A stretch of 36,102 nt of DNA from Pelethousia sp002409725 (lineage in GTDB: Bacteria > Bacillota > Clostridia > Christensenellales > CAG-138): the NCBI GenBank assembly GCA_937915455.1, contig CALDNN010000222.1, positions 1 to 36,102 of the forward strand, given 5' to 3'. Shown here piece after piece: positions 28,824-36,102 of this stretch (positions are counted from its first letter, which is position 1; each line of letters starts with the position of its first letter). The notes under the pieces were generated by a model. The model saw only the letters and a program-made list of their open reading frames with translations, had not been told where the DNA came from and searched no databases. The translations under genes were made by a program, and so were the position numbers.

Positions 28824-30989
28824 ATGTTTGGTAGAGCGTGTACGTTTGATTCACTGCCTACGGGCGTGACAATTACGGGGGCGTTTTCTGGCGACGGAGT
28901 ATACTTTGCCGTTGCTCATACCACTACGCCATTTATCACAATATATAAACGGAGCGGCGAGGCGTTCACCAGATTGCTTGCGCCGGACTTACTTCCAGCC
29001 GGAGCGGCATATGGATGCTCATTTTCAGAAGATGGGCTTTATCTGGCAGTAGCACATGCAAACGCGCCCATACTTACGATTTATAAGCGGAGCGGCGATA
29101 CGTTTACAAAACTCGCTGACCCGGTGACGTTGCCAACCGGAGAGGGCTCGGCCTGTTCATTTACGGCTGACGGGATTTATCTTGCTATCACGCACCGAGA
29201 AAGCCCGTACATCTCGATTTACAAGCGCGCTGGGGATGCGTTTACAAAGCTTGCCAATCCGGCAACGCTGCCAACTTCGCCGCTCGATGGATGCTCATTT
29301 ACGCCAGACGGAGCATATCTTGCCGTGACAAGCCATGCCAGCTATTCTTCGGGCTGGAAAGCGCCTGCAGTATATAAGCGCACGGGTGATTCTTTCGCGC
29401 TTTTGCCCGATCCGCCTAGCGCAGCAGGGGGGCGCGGTAGATGCGTAGCATTTTCGCCGGACGGAAATATGCTTGCGGCAGAAAATCATACAATAGGACA
29501 GCTAAACATATATTCGCGATCCGCGGACGCCTTTACGATCGCTGCATATATGTATGCGGGTGCCGTTAGCGTGGACTTTTCGGCAGATGGGAAATATCTT
29601 GCGTATACAACCTATAGCACTAGCGCACCTGCGCTCACCGTGTATGAAAGGGACGGGGCCAGCATAGGGGAACAGGTGCAGGTGGCGTTTCCGCTCTCTT
29701 GGGGCGGAAATTTCTGTAAATTTTCGCCGGATAGTGCCTTGGTGGTTGTTGGAAAGAACGACTTACTTGTGGGGCTGGTGGTGGAGTCGGATACCGTGCC
29801 GGGTAAGCCCCACGCCCTAGCCCCGCGCAACACCTATATTTCTATAAACGATGATGCCGTACTTTCGTGGGAGCATAGCAATGCTTCCGGAACACCGCAG
29901 GCCGCAGCCGATTTACAATATCGCCGCCCGGATGGAGAATGGGCGGGGCTTGTGTCCGTTGCGGGTGCAGAGAGCAATGTAACAATCCCAGCAGATACTT
30001 TTGAGGCTGGCAGCTATCAATGGCGCGTGCGCACATACAACCAAGACGGGTACCCCGGCGAATGGTCTGACCCTGCGGCATTTATGGCCGTTGGTGTTCC
30101 CGCCACGCCACTGATTGCAGGGGCTACAAACTCGTCGCGGCCTGTTGTAACCTGGTCTGCCGGGAGCCAGCAGGGCTACCAGCTGCAAATCGTGCAGGGC
30201 GATACCGTCATATGGGATAGTCTAGAAACAGCCGGGATAGCGCAAACGCGTAAGGTGCCCATCTACCTGGGTAACGGAGAATATAAGGCAAGGGTGCGGA
30301 TTGTCAATGCCTCGATGCTCTGGTCTGCATGGGCGGAGCAGGAATTTACGATTGATGTAACCGGCCCCGCCAAGCCCGCTCTCACAGCCGAGGCAATCGC
30401 AGGCGCGGCGGTGCTCACCTTTGCGGCCATCGGTGCAGAAAAGCTTTACCTCCTTCGGGATGGTATACCAATTGCCAACGTAACGGGCCTAACCACATAC
30501 ACAGACTACGCGGCGCTGGGGAGCGCCGTTTACGTTTTGCGGGCTGTGGACGCAAGCGACAACTATACCGACAGCGATCCCGTGGGTGTGACTGTGGCCG
30601 TGCCTTGCGTAATGATGGCGGCGGTGGATGCGTTGACTGAAATCGTACAGATGCATATGAAGAAAAACGACCAGCCCGGAGTGTCTCGCCAAAAGGATGT
30701 CATGGGAAGCGCGCATTATTACGCAGGGCGCACGCGCCCGGTCTACAGGTTCAGCGGATTTGTAGGCGAACAGTATTCACCGGCCTTCTATTACACAACC
30801 AGCACAGACTTTGCGCGGCTAGAAGCATTGATCGATAAGCGGCTCACTATCTTGTACCGGGACAACCTTGGCAACAAGTATTATGGCGTAATCACCGGGA
30901 TCACGCATACGCAGGAAAACTATATGTATGAGTTTGCCCTTGCAATCATGCGGGTGGATTACATTGAGCAAATCGATTACGAGGTGTAG
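28824..30989 (+). CDS. Tail protein: seven-bladed beta-propeller + FN3 domains + distal-tail-like end
   Basis: The 721-residue protein stands where a distal tail (Dit) protein is expected. Residues 1 to about 325 contain seven repeats with the core SFxxDGxYLAV ... IYKRxGDxFTKL, read as WD40-like blades (CSFSEDGLYLAV, CSFTADGIYLAI, CSFTPDGAYLAV, VAFSPDGNMLAA and so on). Residues about 335-595 contain three FN3-like domains (PGKPHALAPRN, VPATPLIAGATN, GPAKPALTAEA). The last 125 residues include DFARLEALIDKRLTILYRDNLGNKYYGVITG, resembling the tail-attached C-terminal domain of Dit-like proteins. The propeller may bind a host surface sugar. Confidence 0.8.
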   Translation: MFGRACTFDSLPTGVTITGAFSGDGVYFAVAHTTTPFITIYKRSGEAFTRLLAPDLLPAGAAYGCSFSEDGLYLAVAHANAPILTIYKRSGDTFTKLADPVTLPTGEGSACSFTADGIYLAITHRESPYISIYKRAGDAFTKLANPATLPTSPLDGCSFTPDGAYLAVTSHASYSSGWKAPAVYKRTGDSFALLPDPPSAAGGRGRCVAFSPDGNMLAAENHTIGQLNIYSRSADAFTIAAYMYAGAVSVDFSADGKYLAYTTYSTSAPALTVYERDGASIGEQVQVAFPLSWGGNFCKFSPDSALVVVGKNDLLVGLVVESDTVPGKPHALAPRNTYISINDDAVLSWEHSNASGTPQAAADLQYRRPDGEWAGLVSVAGAESNVTIPADTFEAGSYQWRVRTYNQDGYPGEWSDPAAFMAVGVPATPLIAGATNSSRPVVTWSAGSQQGYQLQIVQGDTVIWDSLETAGIAQTRKVPIYLGNGEYKARVRIVNASMLWSAWAEQEFTIDVTGPAKPALTAEAIAGAAVLTFAAIGAEKLYLLRDGIPIANVTGLTTYTDYAALGSAVYVLRAVDASDNYTDSDPVGVTVAVPCVMMAAVDALTEIVQMHMKKNDQPGVSRQKDVMGSAHYYAGRTRPVYRFSGFVGEQYSPAFYYTTSTDFARLEALIDKRLTILYRDNLGNKYYGVITGITHTQENYMYEFALAIMRVDYIEQIDYEV

Positions 30990-30991
30990 CC

Positions 30992-32239
30992 ATGGGCAGA
31001 TATGCAAGAGGGCCGTGGAGCGACCAAGAAATCTTGGATGCGTTGCACGGCCGGGATGGTGCGCAGGAGATCCGCTACCGGGCGGATGTACTTCGGGGTG
31101 GAGCCAGGGACAGGGAGGTATCCTTGGCCCCCGGGGGGAGCATTACGCTGAACACGGAGGATGCGATCCTGCGTGCCGGGCGGTTTGAGCTGTATGACCC
31201 AGTTGACCCGCTGACCGAGGAAATCAAGCCCTACATGCTTTTGCGCATGGGCGATAAGGTTGTGGGCACTACCATCATCGTGCAAACCTGCGCGGAGCGG
31301 GACGCATTGGACTACACCTGCGCACAATGGGACGCGCTGGACTACACCTGCGCAGAGTTGGATGCGGGCGTGCTATCCAGCGGCACCCGGATAAAGCAGT
31401 TTGCTGAATTTCCGTTGGGCGTGTTCATCCCCTCCACCCCGGCGCGGCGCAGCGCGGGCGGGCTGGATGTGTGGAGCATTGAAGCATATGACCGCAGCAT
31501 CATACTTGCGGAGGATGGGTTTGACGAACCTTATTTTATTGCTGCGGGAACCAAGTACCTGGACGCGGTGCTTTCCGTGCTGGCCGGGGCCGGGATTGCC
31601 AATGTAATGATAGCGGATTATGTGGACACAGAAATCCAGGCAGACCGCGAATTTGAGGTAGGCAAGACCAAACAAGAGGTATGCAATACCCTACTTGGCG
31701 AAATCAACTTCAACCCCATCTTTTGTGATGCTGATGGACGGTTTGTGATACAGGCTTACCAAGAGCCGACAGCAGCGGCGGCGGATATCACCTACAGAGC
31801 CGATGCGCTATCCATCATCGGGCGAGATACGGCTACCGAAACGGATTATTACAAGGTGCCCAATGTGTTTATCGCGGTATGCTCCAACCCCGATCTTAAC
31901 GAGGATTATAGGAGCGTGTACATCAACGATAACCCCGTTTCCCCGCTATCCACGGTACGCAGGGGCAGGAGAATTATCAGCGAGATATACAGGCCCGATC
32001 AAATTGCATCACAGGCCGACTTAGATGCTTATGCCCGGCGCATGGCCTTTGAGCGGAGCTTAGCCGCCAGTGAAACGGTAACGTTCTCCACATCCCCCAT
32101 GCCAATTCATGGCCGGGCAGAGGATGTGGAGCTACAACACCCGGACGCATCCGGGGTGTATCGGGAAGTTGGCTGGACAATATACCTCGACGCTGATAAG
32201 GACATGGAACACACGGTAAAAAGGACGGTGATAATGTGA
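30992..32239 (+). CDS. Tail hub/baseplate protein (gp27/Tal-like)
   Basis: The 415-residue protein follows the propeller protein and has the hub pattern of gp27-type folds: FELYDPVDPLTEEIKPYMLLRM, FPLGVFIPSTPARRSAGGLDVWSIEAYDRSIIL, and FEVGKTKQEVCNTLLGEINFNPIFCDADGRFVIQAYQEP. A 30-base tandem repeat at 31286-31375 adds residues TCAERDALDY, TCAQWDALDY and TCAELDAGVL. It likely forms the trimeric ring at the tail tip. It ends with a GTGA overlap into the next gene. Confidence 0.82.
   Translation: MGRYARGPWSDQEILDALHGRDGAQEIRYRADVLRGGARDREVSLAPGGSITLNTEDAILRAGRFELYDPVDPLTEEIKPYMLLRMGDKVVGTTIIVQTCAERDALDYTCAQWDALDYTCAELDAGVLSSGTRIKQFAEFPLGVFIPSTPARRSAGGLDVWSIEAYDRSIILAEDGFDEPYFIAAGTKYLDAVLSVLAGAGIANVMIADYVDTEIQADREFEVGKTKQEVCNTLLGEINFNPIFCDADGRFVIQAYQEPTAAAADITYRADALSIIGRDTATETDYYKVPNVFIAVCSNPDLNEDYRSVYINDNPVSPLSTVRRGRRIISEIYRPDQIASQADLDAYARRMAFERSLAASETVTFSTSPMPIHGRAEDVELQHPDASGVYREVGWTIYLDADKDMEHTVKRTVIM
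31286..31375 (+). repeat. Three 30-base tandem repeats within the tail hub gene
   Basis: Each unit begins ACCTGCGC and ends near GGACTAC, with exact 30-base period (31286, 31316, 31346), coding ten-residue units TCAxxDALDY. The third unit has drifted. In-frame unit gain or loss would change a loop of the hub protein. Confidence 0.8.
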
Positions 32240-32463
32240 GCGATAACCCTTTCTTGATTACCCCGGAGGCCGCAGAAGCGCGGCCTTTTTTGATGGGCAC
32301 GGTAACATCGACCGCGGGCGGGCTGTTTATCAAGCTGGACGGGGAGACTACTGCCCGCACGAAATCATTTAAGCGCTTGGCCCACTATACCCCGGCCGAT
32401 GGGGACCGTGTACAAATCGCAGCAATGAGCGGCACCTACGTGGTGCAAGGGGAGGTAGTGTAA
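32236..32463 (+). CDS. Small OB-fold-like baseplate protein (75 aa)
   Basis: The 75-residue protein is all beta: FLMGTVTSTAGGLFIKLDGETTARTKSFKRLAHYTPADGDRVQIAAMSGTYVVQGEVV reads as an OB-like barrel, typical of small tail proteins made between hub and fibre in Firmicutes phages. It starts at GTG overlapping the hub stop and is followed immediately by the fibre gene. Function is by context. Confidence 0.65.
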   Translation: MSDNPFLITPEAAEARPFLMGTVTSTAGGLFIKLDGETTARTKSFKRLAHYTPADGDRVQIAAMSGTYVVQGEVV

Positions 32464-33726
32464 ATGCCAAGCTCTAGCAAAACGCCATATGCAGGCCTTA
32501 ACCTATGGGGGCCGGATGACAGGCCAAAATGGCCGGAACTGACCGAAGATAATCGAAACACCGAGAATAAGCTACAGGAGCATAAAACCGCCATCGATGG
32601 CCTTGCGGGTGGCTTCCACGCACCCTACACCGGCGAGGATGGCTATTGGTACGAGTGGGATGTAGCCACGGCGCAGTATGTGAAAAAAGTCTATGCGGGG
32701 GGCACGGGCCTAGAAATCTTGGGCACATACGCCACGGTGGAGGCATTGGAGCTTGCCGTTACAACCGCCTCGCAGGGCGATATGTACAACGTGGGCGCTA
32801 CAGCGCCGTATACGATTTATATGTGGGATACTACCGTTTCGCCGGCGGGGTTTATCAGCCAAGGACAGATAAAAGGCCAGGATGGCGTGCCCGGCCCTAA
32901 TGAAATAACCACCGCTACAGCAACGCCCATATCCGGCGTACTGGTAGGAAAAGACGGCTATGTGAAAGAGGGCGAGGCGGGCGAGGATTTTGCGGCGGCG
33001 GCGCACGCGGCACAGCATGCGGCGAACGGAGCCGACCCGATTACTCCGGCAAGCATAGGTGCAGCTGCTGCCCTGCAAGCCAACACGACGGTGTATGTGT
33101 CGCCGTCTGGAAGTGATTCAACAGGGGATGGTTCAGAGACAAATCCATACGCTACAGTTTCGGCGGCATTAGCGTCTGCGCCCAAGATTTTAAATGGAAG
33201 AATTTTAATAATAAGGGTATCTGCTGGAACATACCCTGGATTCAATCTAAATAGATTTGGAAATGGTAAAGTGCTTCTATATCTAGATGGGGTTAGCTTT
33301 TCGGGAGCAGTAGACCTTTATGAAAATACTGCACCGATAGAAATTTTTGGAAATTTTAGTATTTCTGCTGACCAAGCAAGCGCGGCAGCTTTTACTATAA
33401 CAACCACACTATGCCGCTGCCATGGAAATTTAACGTGCACTAATACCTCGCAAGTTTCTCCACGCAGTCTTAGGGTAATCTATGGAGCTTCTTTCATTAT
33501 GGAAACAGGAAACCTAGAACTATTGGTGTCTGGTAGTGCAGCAATCGGTCTATTGTGCAGTTTTTCGGAAGTGTTTTTGAATACTGTATCAGGAAATGCG
33601 ACGACTGGTTTTTACGCAAATGGAGGCGTTGTCCGTATCACATCCTCAACATTAGAAACAAGCACTAAGGTGCTAAAACTTAGCGGTGGCGAAGTTAAAA
33701 CGGGCGCAGGAATTGATTTAACGTAA
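32464..33726 (+). CDS. Tail fibre/receptor-binding protein with beta-helix C terminus
   Basis: The 420-residue protein has a tail-attachment start (TPYAGLNLWGPDDRPKW), a GYWYEWDVATAQYVKKVYAG carbohydrate-module-like piece and the phage linker HAAQHAANGADPITPASIGA (183-200). From about residue 208 (VYVSPSGSDSTGDGS) a right-handed beta-helix of pectate-lyase type follows (SETNPYATVSAALASAPKI, then many short strand repeats). The DNA shifts from GC-rich to AT-rich near 33105, so the receptor-binding half was probably imported. It likely decides host range. Confidence 0.8.
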   Translation: MPSSSKTPYAGLNLWGPDDRPKWPELTEDNRNTENKLQEHKTAIDGLAGGFHAPYTGEDGYWYEWDVATAQYVKKVYAGGTGLEILGTYATVEALELAVTTASQGDMYNVGATAPYTIYMWDTTVSPAGFISQGQIKGQDGVPGPNEITTATATPISGVLVGKDGYVKEGEAGEDFAAAAHAAQHAANGADPITPASIGAAAALQANTTVYVSPSGSDSTGDGSETNPYATVSAALASAPKILNGRILIIRVSAGTYPGFNLNRFGNGKVLLYLDGVSFSGAVDLYENTAPIEIFGNFSISADQASAAAFTITTTLCRCHGNLTCTNTSQVSPRSLRVIYGASFIMETGNLELLVSGSAAIGLLCSFSEVFLNTVSGNATTGFYANGGVVRITSSTLETSTKVLKLSGGEVKTGAGIDLT

Positions 33727-33739
33727 AACGGATGAAATC

Positions 33740-33982
33740 ATGCAAGTAAATATTTATGGAACCACACATGCATGTGCCAAGGCGGTAAAAGGAAAAGATT
33801 ATGTCTTTTTATACGATGACAATGGAAACGAAATAATGGCTTGTCAAGGCATATCGGCGTTCGACGAATATACGATCGAGGATGGCGAATGGACCATATC
33901 GGCACCTAGCCCGGAAGATAAGCTGCGCGGGGATGTGGACTATCTCTTGATAGCAGAAATGACACGGGAGGGCCTATTATGA
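33740..33982 (+). CDS. Small tail-associated protein (80 aa), possible fibre chaperone
   Basis: The 80-residue protein follows the fibre gene by 13 bases. The first 40 codons share the AT-rich bias of the fibre's C-terminal half, and the last 30 return to the local style with DKLRGDVDYLLIAEMTREGLL, an end seen in fibre-adjacent phage proteins. It may help fold or attach the imported fibre. It overlaps the next small gene by ATGA. Confidence 0.6.
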   Translation: MQVNIYGTTHACAKAVKGKDYVFLYDDNGNEIMACQGISAFDEYTIEDGEWTISAPSPEDKLRGDVDYLLIAEMTREGLL

Positions 33983-34101
33983 TCGACCAAAGCAAACTAG
34001 ATATCCTCTTGGGGCTTGTACAGCGCGGGCGCATCAGCCCGGAGGATATAAAAGATCCAGAGTATAAGGCCGCCGTACTGGCGGCGCTGGAAGGAGAGTA
34101 A
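33979..34101 (+). CDS. XkdX-like short protein (40 aa)
   Basis: The 40-codon frame starts by ATGA overlap after GGGAGGGCC. The product (MIDQSKLDILLGLVQRGRI, then SPEDIKDPEYKAAVLAAL) has the L-V-x-x-G-x-I-x-x-E-D pattern of the XkdX family of short tail proteins found between fibre and lysis genes. Length is normal for that family. Its role in the tail is not known. Confidence 0.6.
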   Translation: MIDQSKLDILLGLVQRGRISPEDIKDPEYKAAVLAALEGE

Positions 34102-34104
34102 ATC

Positions 34105-35052
34105 ATGATTTTTGAGACATACAAATGCGGCGCAATACCTTCCCCGCCCGATGCGCGGGATTACTCTGTGCGTGTGCAGCGGCCCGTAGCCCTGCCACGG
34201 ACGTTCAAGCAGCCGATCGAGAGCAACTACAACCAGGGCGTTAATAACTGCGTACCGCAGGTGTTCCGTTCGGGCTTACGCTCGATTTACGGGATCGAGT
34301 TTGGCGTGGATATGTGCTACGGCGGTTTTCGAAACCACAACGGTGAGGGCATGTACCCGAGTGTGGCCGCAACGGGCCTGTGCAAGTACGGCATCGCGCC
34401 ACTCAAACACGATCCGGGCGAGCGCGAGGTGCCAGCCGTTATAGATTACTACCGGGCCAATCAGGCGAGGCTGCACAAATATGCGGAGCCGTACAAGGGC
34501 GTGACGTGGGGCCGGGCATACGCGGTCAGCGATATCAAGCAAGCGCTTTACGATGGCAAGCCCATAGGCGGGTGTTTTGCAATCTCGCAGATGGATACCG
34601 ATTCTCGCGGCATTTTCCCGTGCAAATCCGGCGTATATGGCTACCACGAAATGCGCATTTATGGCTGGGATGTAGTTGACGGCCAAGAATACGCCTGCGT
34701 GCAAAACTCTTGGGGCAAGCGCTGGGGCAAGAACGGCGAGTGTTTTGTGTCCTGGGAAGATGTTTTGCGCATGGGCGATATCATTGTCCTTACTCCGCCC
34801 AAAGACCACCAGCCGGATAAGCCCGAAGAAAATGTTGTAATTGACCGCACCCTCCGCAAGGGCATGAAGGGTGAGGATGTAAAGCAGCTCCAAGAGGCCC
34901 TAATCAACCTGGGCTACAGCCTGGGCAAATGCGGGGCGGATGGTGACTTTGGCAGCGCCACAAAGCGGGCCGTAGAGGCGTTCCAGAAGGCCAAGGGGCT
35001 GACCGTGGATGGCATAGCTGGGAAAAAGACGCTGGGGGTGCTGTATGGCTAA
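34105..35052 (+). CDS. Papain-like (C1) cysteine peptidase with peptidoglycan-binding domain
   Basis: The 315-residue protein has a papain-type core: the oxyanion Gln and catalytic Cys in NQGVNNCVPQ (Q44, C49), catalytic His in YGYHEMRIYGWD (H181) and Asn in CVQNSWGKRWG (N201). Residues 248-314 are a PG_binding_1 domain (RTLRKGMKGEDVKQLQEALINLGY, DGDFGSATKRAVEAFQ). No signal peptide or prodomain is seen, so release would need the holin. Papain-type peptidases are less usual as phage lysins. It probably cuts cell-wall peptides, but another protein target is possible. It overlaps the next lysin by eight bases. Confidence 0.82.
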   Translation: MIFETYKCGAIPSPPDARDYSVRVQRPVALPRTFKQPIESNYNQGVNNCVPQVFRSGLRSIYGIEFGVDMCYGGFRNHNGEGMYPSVAATGLCKYGIAPLKHDPGEREVPAVIDYYRANQARLHKYAEPYKGVTWGRAYAVSDIKQALYDGKPIGGCFAISQMDTDSRGIFPCKSGVYGYHEMRIYGWDVVDGQEYACVQNSWGKRWGKNGECFVSWEDVLRMGDIIVLTPPKDHQPDKPEENVVIDRTLRKGMKGEDVKQLQEALINLGYSLGKCGADGDFGSATKRAVEAFQKAKGLTVDGIAGKKTLGVLYG

Positions 35053-35770
35053 AGTAATCACCGCCGCCCAGCTGGTGGGCTACTTTCAAAAGGCCGTTGC
35101 TGATGGCTGGGGGTACGTGTGGAGCCTAAACGGGGAGTTATATTCCCGCGAACTGGCCGAACACTATCACAAAATCCAGCGGCCTACATCCAAGCACCGC
35201 GACCCTAAAACCTACTGGCTAAAAGATTGCGCCAAATGGATAGGCAAGATGGCGGCTGACTGTTCGGGCGGCATTGTCGGGGCGCATAGGCAATACAATC
35301 CATCCTACCAAGACCAGAGCGCCAACACCTTCTATAGCCGCTGCATCGAGAAAGGGCCAATATCCACTATCCCGGAGATTCCCGGCCTGTGCGTATGGCG
35401 TGACGGGCATATCGGCATATACGAGGGTAACGGGAACGTGCTGGAGTTTCGCGGCACGGACTACGGGGCCGTAAGAACCAAGCTAACAAACCGCAACTTT
35501 ACCCATTGGGGCCGCTTGCGGGATGTGGAATACGCGGAGGAAAAGCCTATGATATTCGAGGTAACATCACCCTACCAGCGCGGCCCGGCTTATGAGGCCA
35601 TGCAGACCGCTCTAAACGCCGCAGGATACGATTGCGGCAAGGTAGACGGTATATGGGGGCCTAAGTCACAGAACGCGCTACAGGGCCTTGTAGAGGCCCA
35701 CATGCCTATTGGCGTTTCTATAACCGTCGAGGCTGGCGGGGTAACATATCGCGGGGATGCTGTGAGGTAG
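35045..35770 (+). CDS. NlpC/P60-like endolysin with C-terminal peptidoglycan-binding domain
   Basis: The 241-residue protein has the NlpC/P60 layout: catalytic Cys in MAADCSGGIVGAHR (C73), His in VWRDGHIGIYEGNG (H122) and a following polar strand NVLEFRG. It likely cleaves stem peptides in peptidoglycan. Residues 178-225 (PAYEAMQTALNAAGYDCGKVDGIWGPKSQNALQ) form a short PG_binding_1-like domain. It starts eight bases inside the papain-like gene and precedes the holin genes, so this is the main candidate for the lysis enzyme. Confidence 0.85.
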   Translation: MAKVITAAQLVGYFQKAVADGWGYVWSLNGELYSRELAEHYHKIQRPTSKHRDPKTYWLKDCAKWIGKMAADCSGGIVGAHRQYNPSYQDQSANTFYSRCIEKGPISTIPEIPGLCVWRDGHIGIYEGNGNVLEFRGTDYGAVRTKLTNRNFTHWGRLRDVEYAEEKPMIFEVTSPYQRGPAYEAMQTALNAAGYDCGKVDGIWGPKSQNALQGLVEAHMPIGVSITVEAGGVTYRGDAVR

Positions 35771-35775
35771 AGAGT

Positions 35776-35988
35776 ATGGATGTAGAAAAGGAGATCGGCA
35801 AGATGTTGCAACAGCTTTCAAGAATTGAGGCCATGCTGGCGAACGCTTTATCCGATCTGGAAGATCACGAGGCCAGGCTTCGATGCTTGGAGCAAAAAGG
35901 CGGCAAGCGGTGGGAAACGCTTGTAGGACAAATCATAACGTTACTGGTTGCCGGGTTCGCCGGGTGGCTATTGAGCGGAAATATTTAA
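35776..35988 (+). CDS. xhlA: XhlA-like lysis protein (70 aa)
   Basis: This 70-residue protein has a coiled coil (residues 10-40, LQQLSRIEAMLANALSDLEDHEARLRCLEQK) and a single C-terminal membrane span (LVGQIITLLVAGFAGWLL), the plan of PBSX XhlA, which works with a holin in membrane disruption. It starts five bases after the endolysin stop. A holin-like gene follows. Confidence 0.8.
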   Translation: MDVEKEIGKMLQQLSRIEAMLANALSDLEDHEARLRCLEQKGGKRWETLVGQIITLLVAGFAGWLLSGNI

Positions 35989-36003
35989 ACGGAGGAAATC
36001 ATC

Positions 36004-36102
36004 ATGCAGGAATTTTTCACTTGGGCCATGCTGGGCACCTACGCGGGGGCCGTACTGGCCACTACCCTTATCACCCAGCTTGTTAAGGAATGGCTAAAGG
36101 CC
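36004..36102 (+). CDS. Holin-like membrane protein, partial at window end
   Basis: Only the first 33 codons are in the window; the frame is open to the end. EFFTWAMLGTYAGAVLATTLITQLVKEWLKA is one hydrophobic span followed by a basic turn, a start common to small holins of Firmicutes phages. GGAGGAAATCATC precedes the ATG. Its place after the XhlA-like gene fits a holin. The rest lies outside. Confidence 0.65.
   Translation, partial: MQEFFTWAMLGTYAGAVLATTLITQLVKEWLKA

Noticed and set aside
1..36102. CRISPR arrays, tRNA genes, integrase or CI-type repressor
   Set aside because: I looked for regular spaced repeats, cloverleaf-like segments and tyrosine or serine recombinase motifs on both strands and saw none. 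Absence is by eye, and the left part of the phage is outside the window.

Overview
The window is most of a temperate siphovirus-type prophage (or phage genome) from a Gram-positive host, most likely a gut-type member of the Clostridia. The evidence is the gene set and order: AntA/KilAC antirepressor, YqaJ-type nuclease, SSB, Phg_2220_C-type initiator, YopX proteins, RusA, PBSX-type terminase, Minor_capsid_1/2/3-like connector proteins, Gp15 and an XhlA-like holin. Strong AGGAGG ribosome sites, frequent GTG/TTG starts and ATGA overlaps agree. The late order resembles the Listeria A118 type of siphophage. No integrase, CI-type repressor, tRNA or host gene is visible; the lysogeny module would have to lie outside the window.

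Layout. 1-62 ends in an intrinsic terminator. About 64-1827 is a complete IS200/IS605 element with tnpA, tnpB and subterminal hairpins, lying between that terminator and the phage early promoter (TTGACA-17-TAATAT at 1939-1967). 2009-9029 is the early and replication module: HTH proteins, antirepressor, annealing protein plus YqaJ-like nuclease, NinB-like protein, SSB, initiator with a likely internal origin, DnaB-type helicase and RusA. 9019-13859 is a run of small accessory genes: PAPS-reductase-like protein, two YopX proteins, an HNH nuclease, and many Cys-rich zinc-ribbon or coiled-coil proteins. 13856-14245 is a sigma-region-4-like late regulator closed by a terminator.

14258-14813 looks like an inserted moron. 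A ribbon-helix-helix gene and an unknown 79-residue gene diverge from two promoters that share an 18-bp perfect palindrome. 15251-15739 is the only long stretch without a convincing gene. It has a perfect consensus promoter, several long-range stems and an intrinsic terminator ending 9 nt before the start codon of a DUF4406-like gene. It is the best candidate here for an undescribed element (attenuated leader RNA, small RNA or packaging site).

17003-33982 is one late operon: terminase, portal, minor head protein, scaffold, capsid with an extra C-terminal beta domain, head fibre, connectors, major tail protein, chaperones, tape measure, a tail protein with a seven-bladed beta-propeller and FN3 domains, tail hub, and a fibre whose C-terminal half is AT-rich and probably imported. 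34105-36102 is the lysis module: a papain-like and an NlpC/P60-like lysin, each with a peptidoglycan-binding domain, then an XhlA-like protein and a holin-like gene cut by the window end.

How it fits together: the early promoter drives regulators and recombination/replication genes. The initiator and helicase open and load the origin, while SSB, the annealing protein, the nuclease and RusA process concatemers. The late regulator then turns on packaging, head, tail and lysis genes. Attenuating terminators after the minor head gene and after the major tail gene would tune protein ratios.
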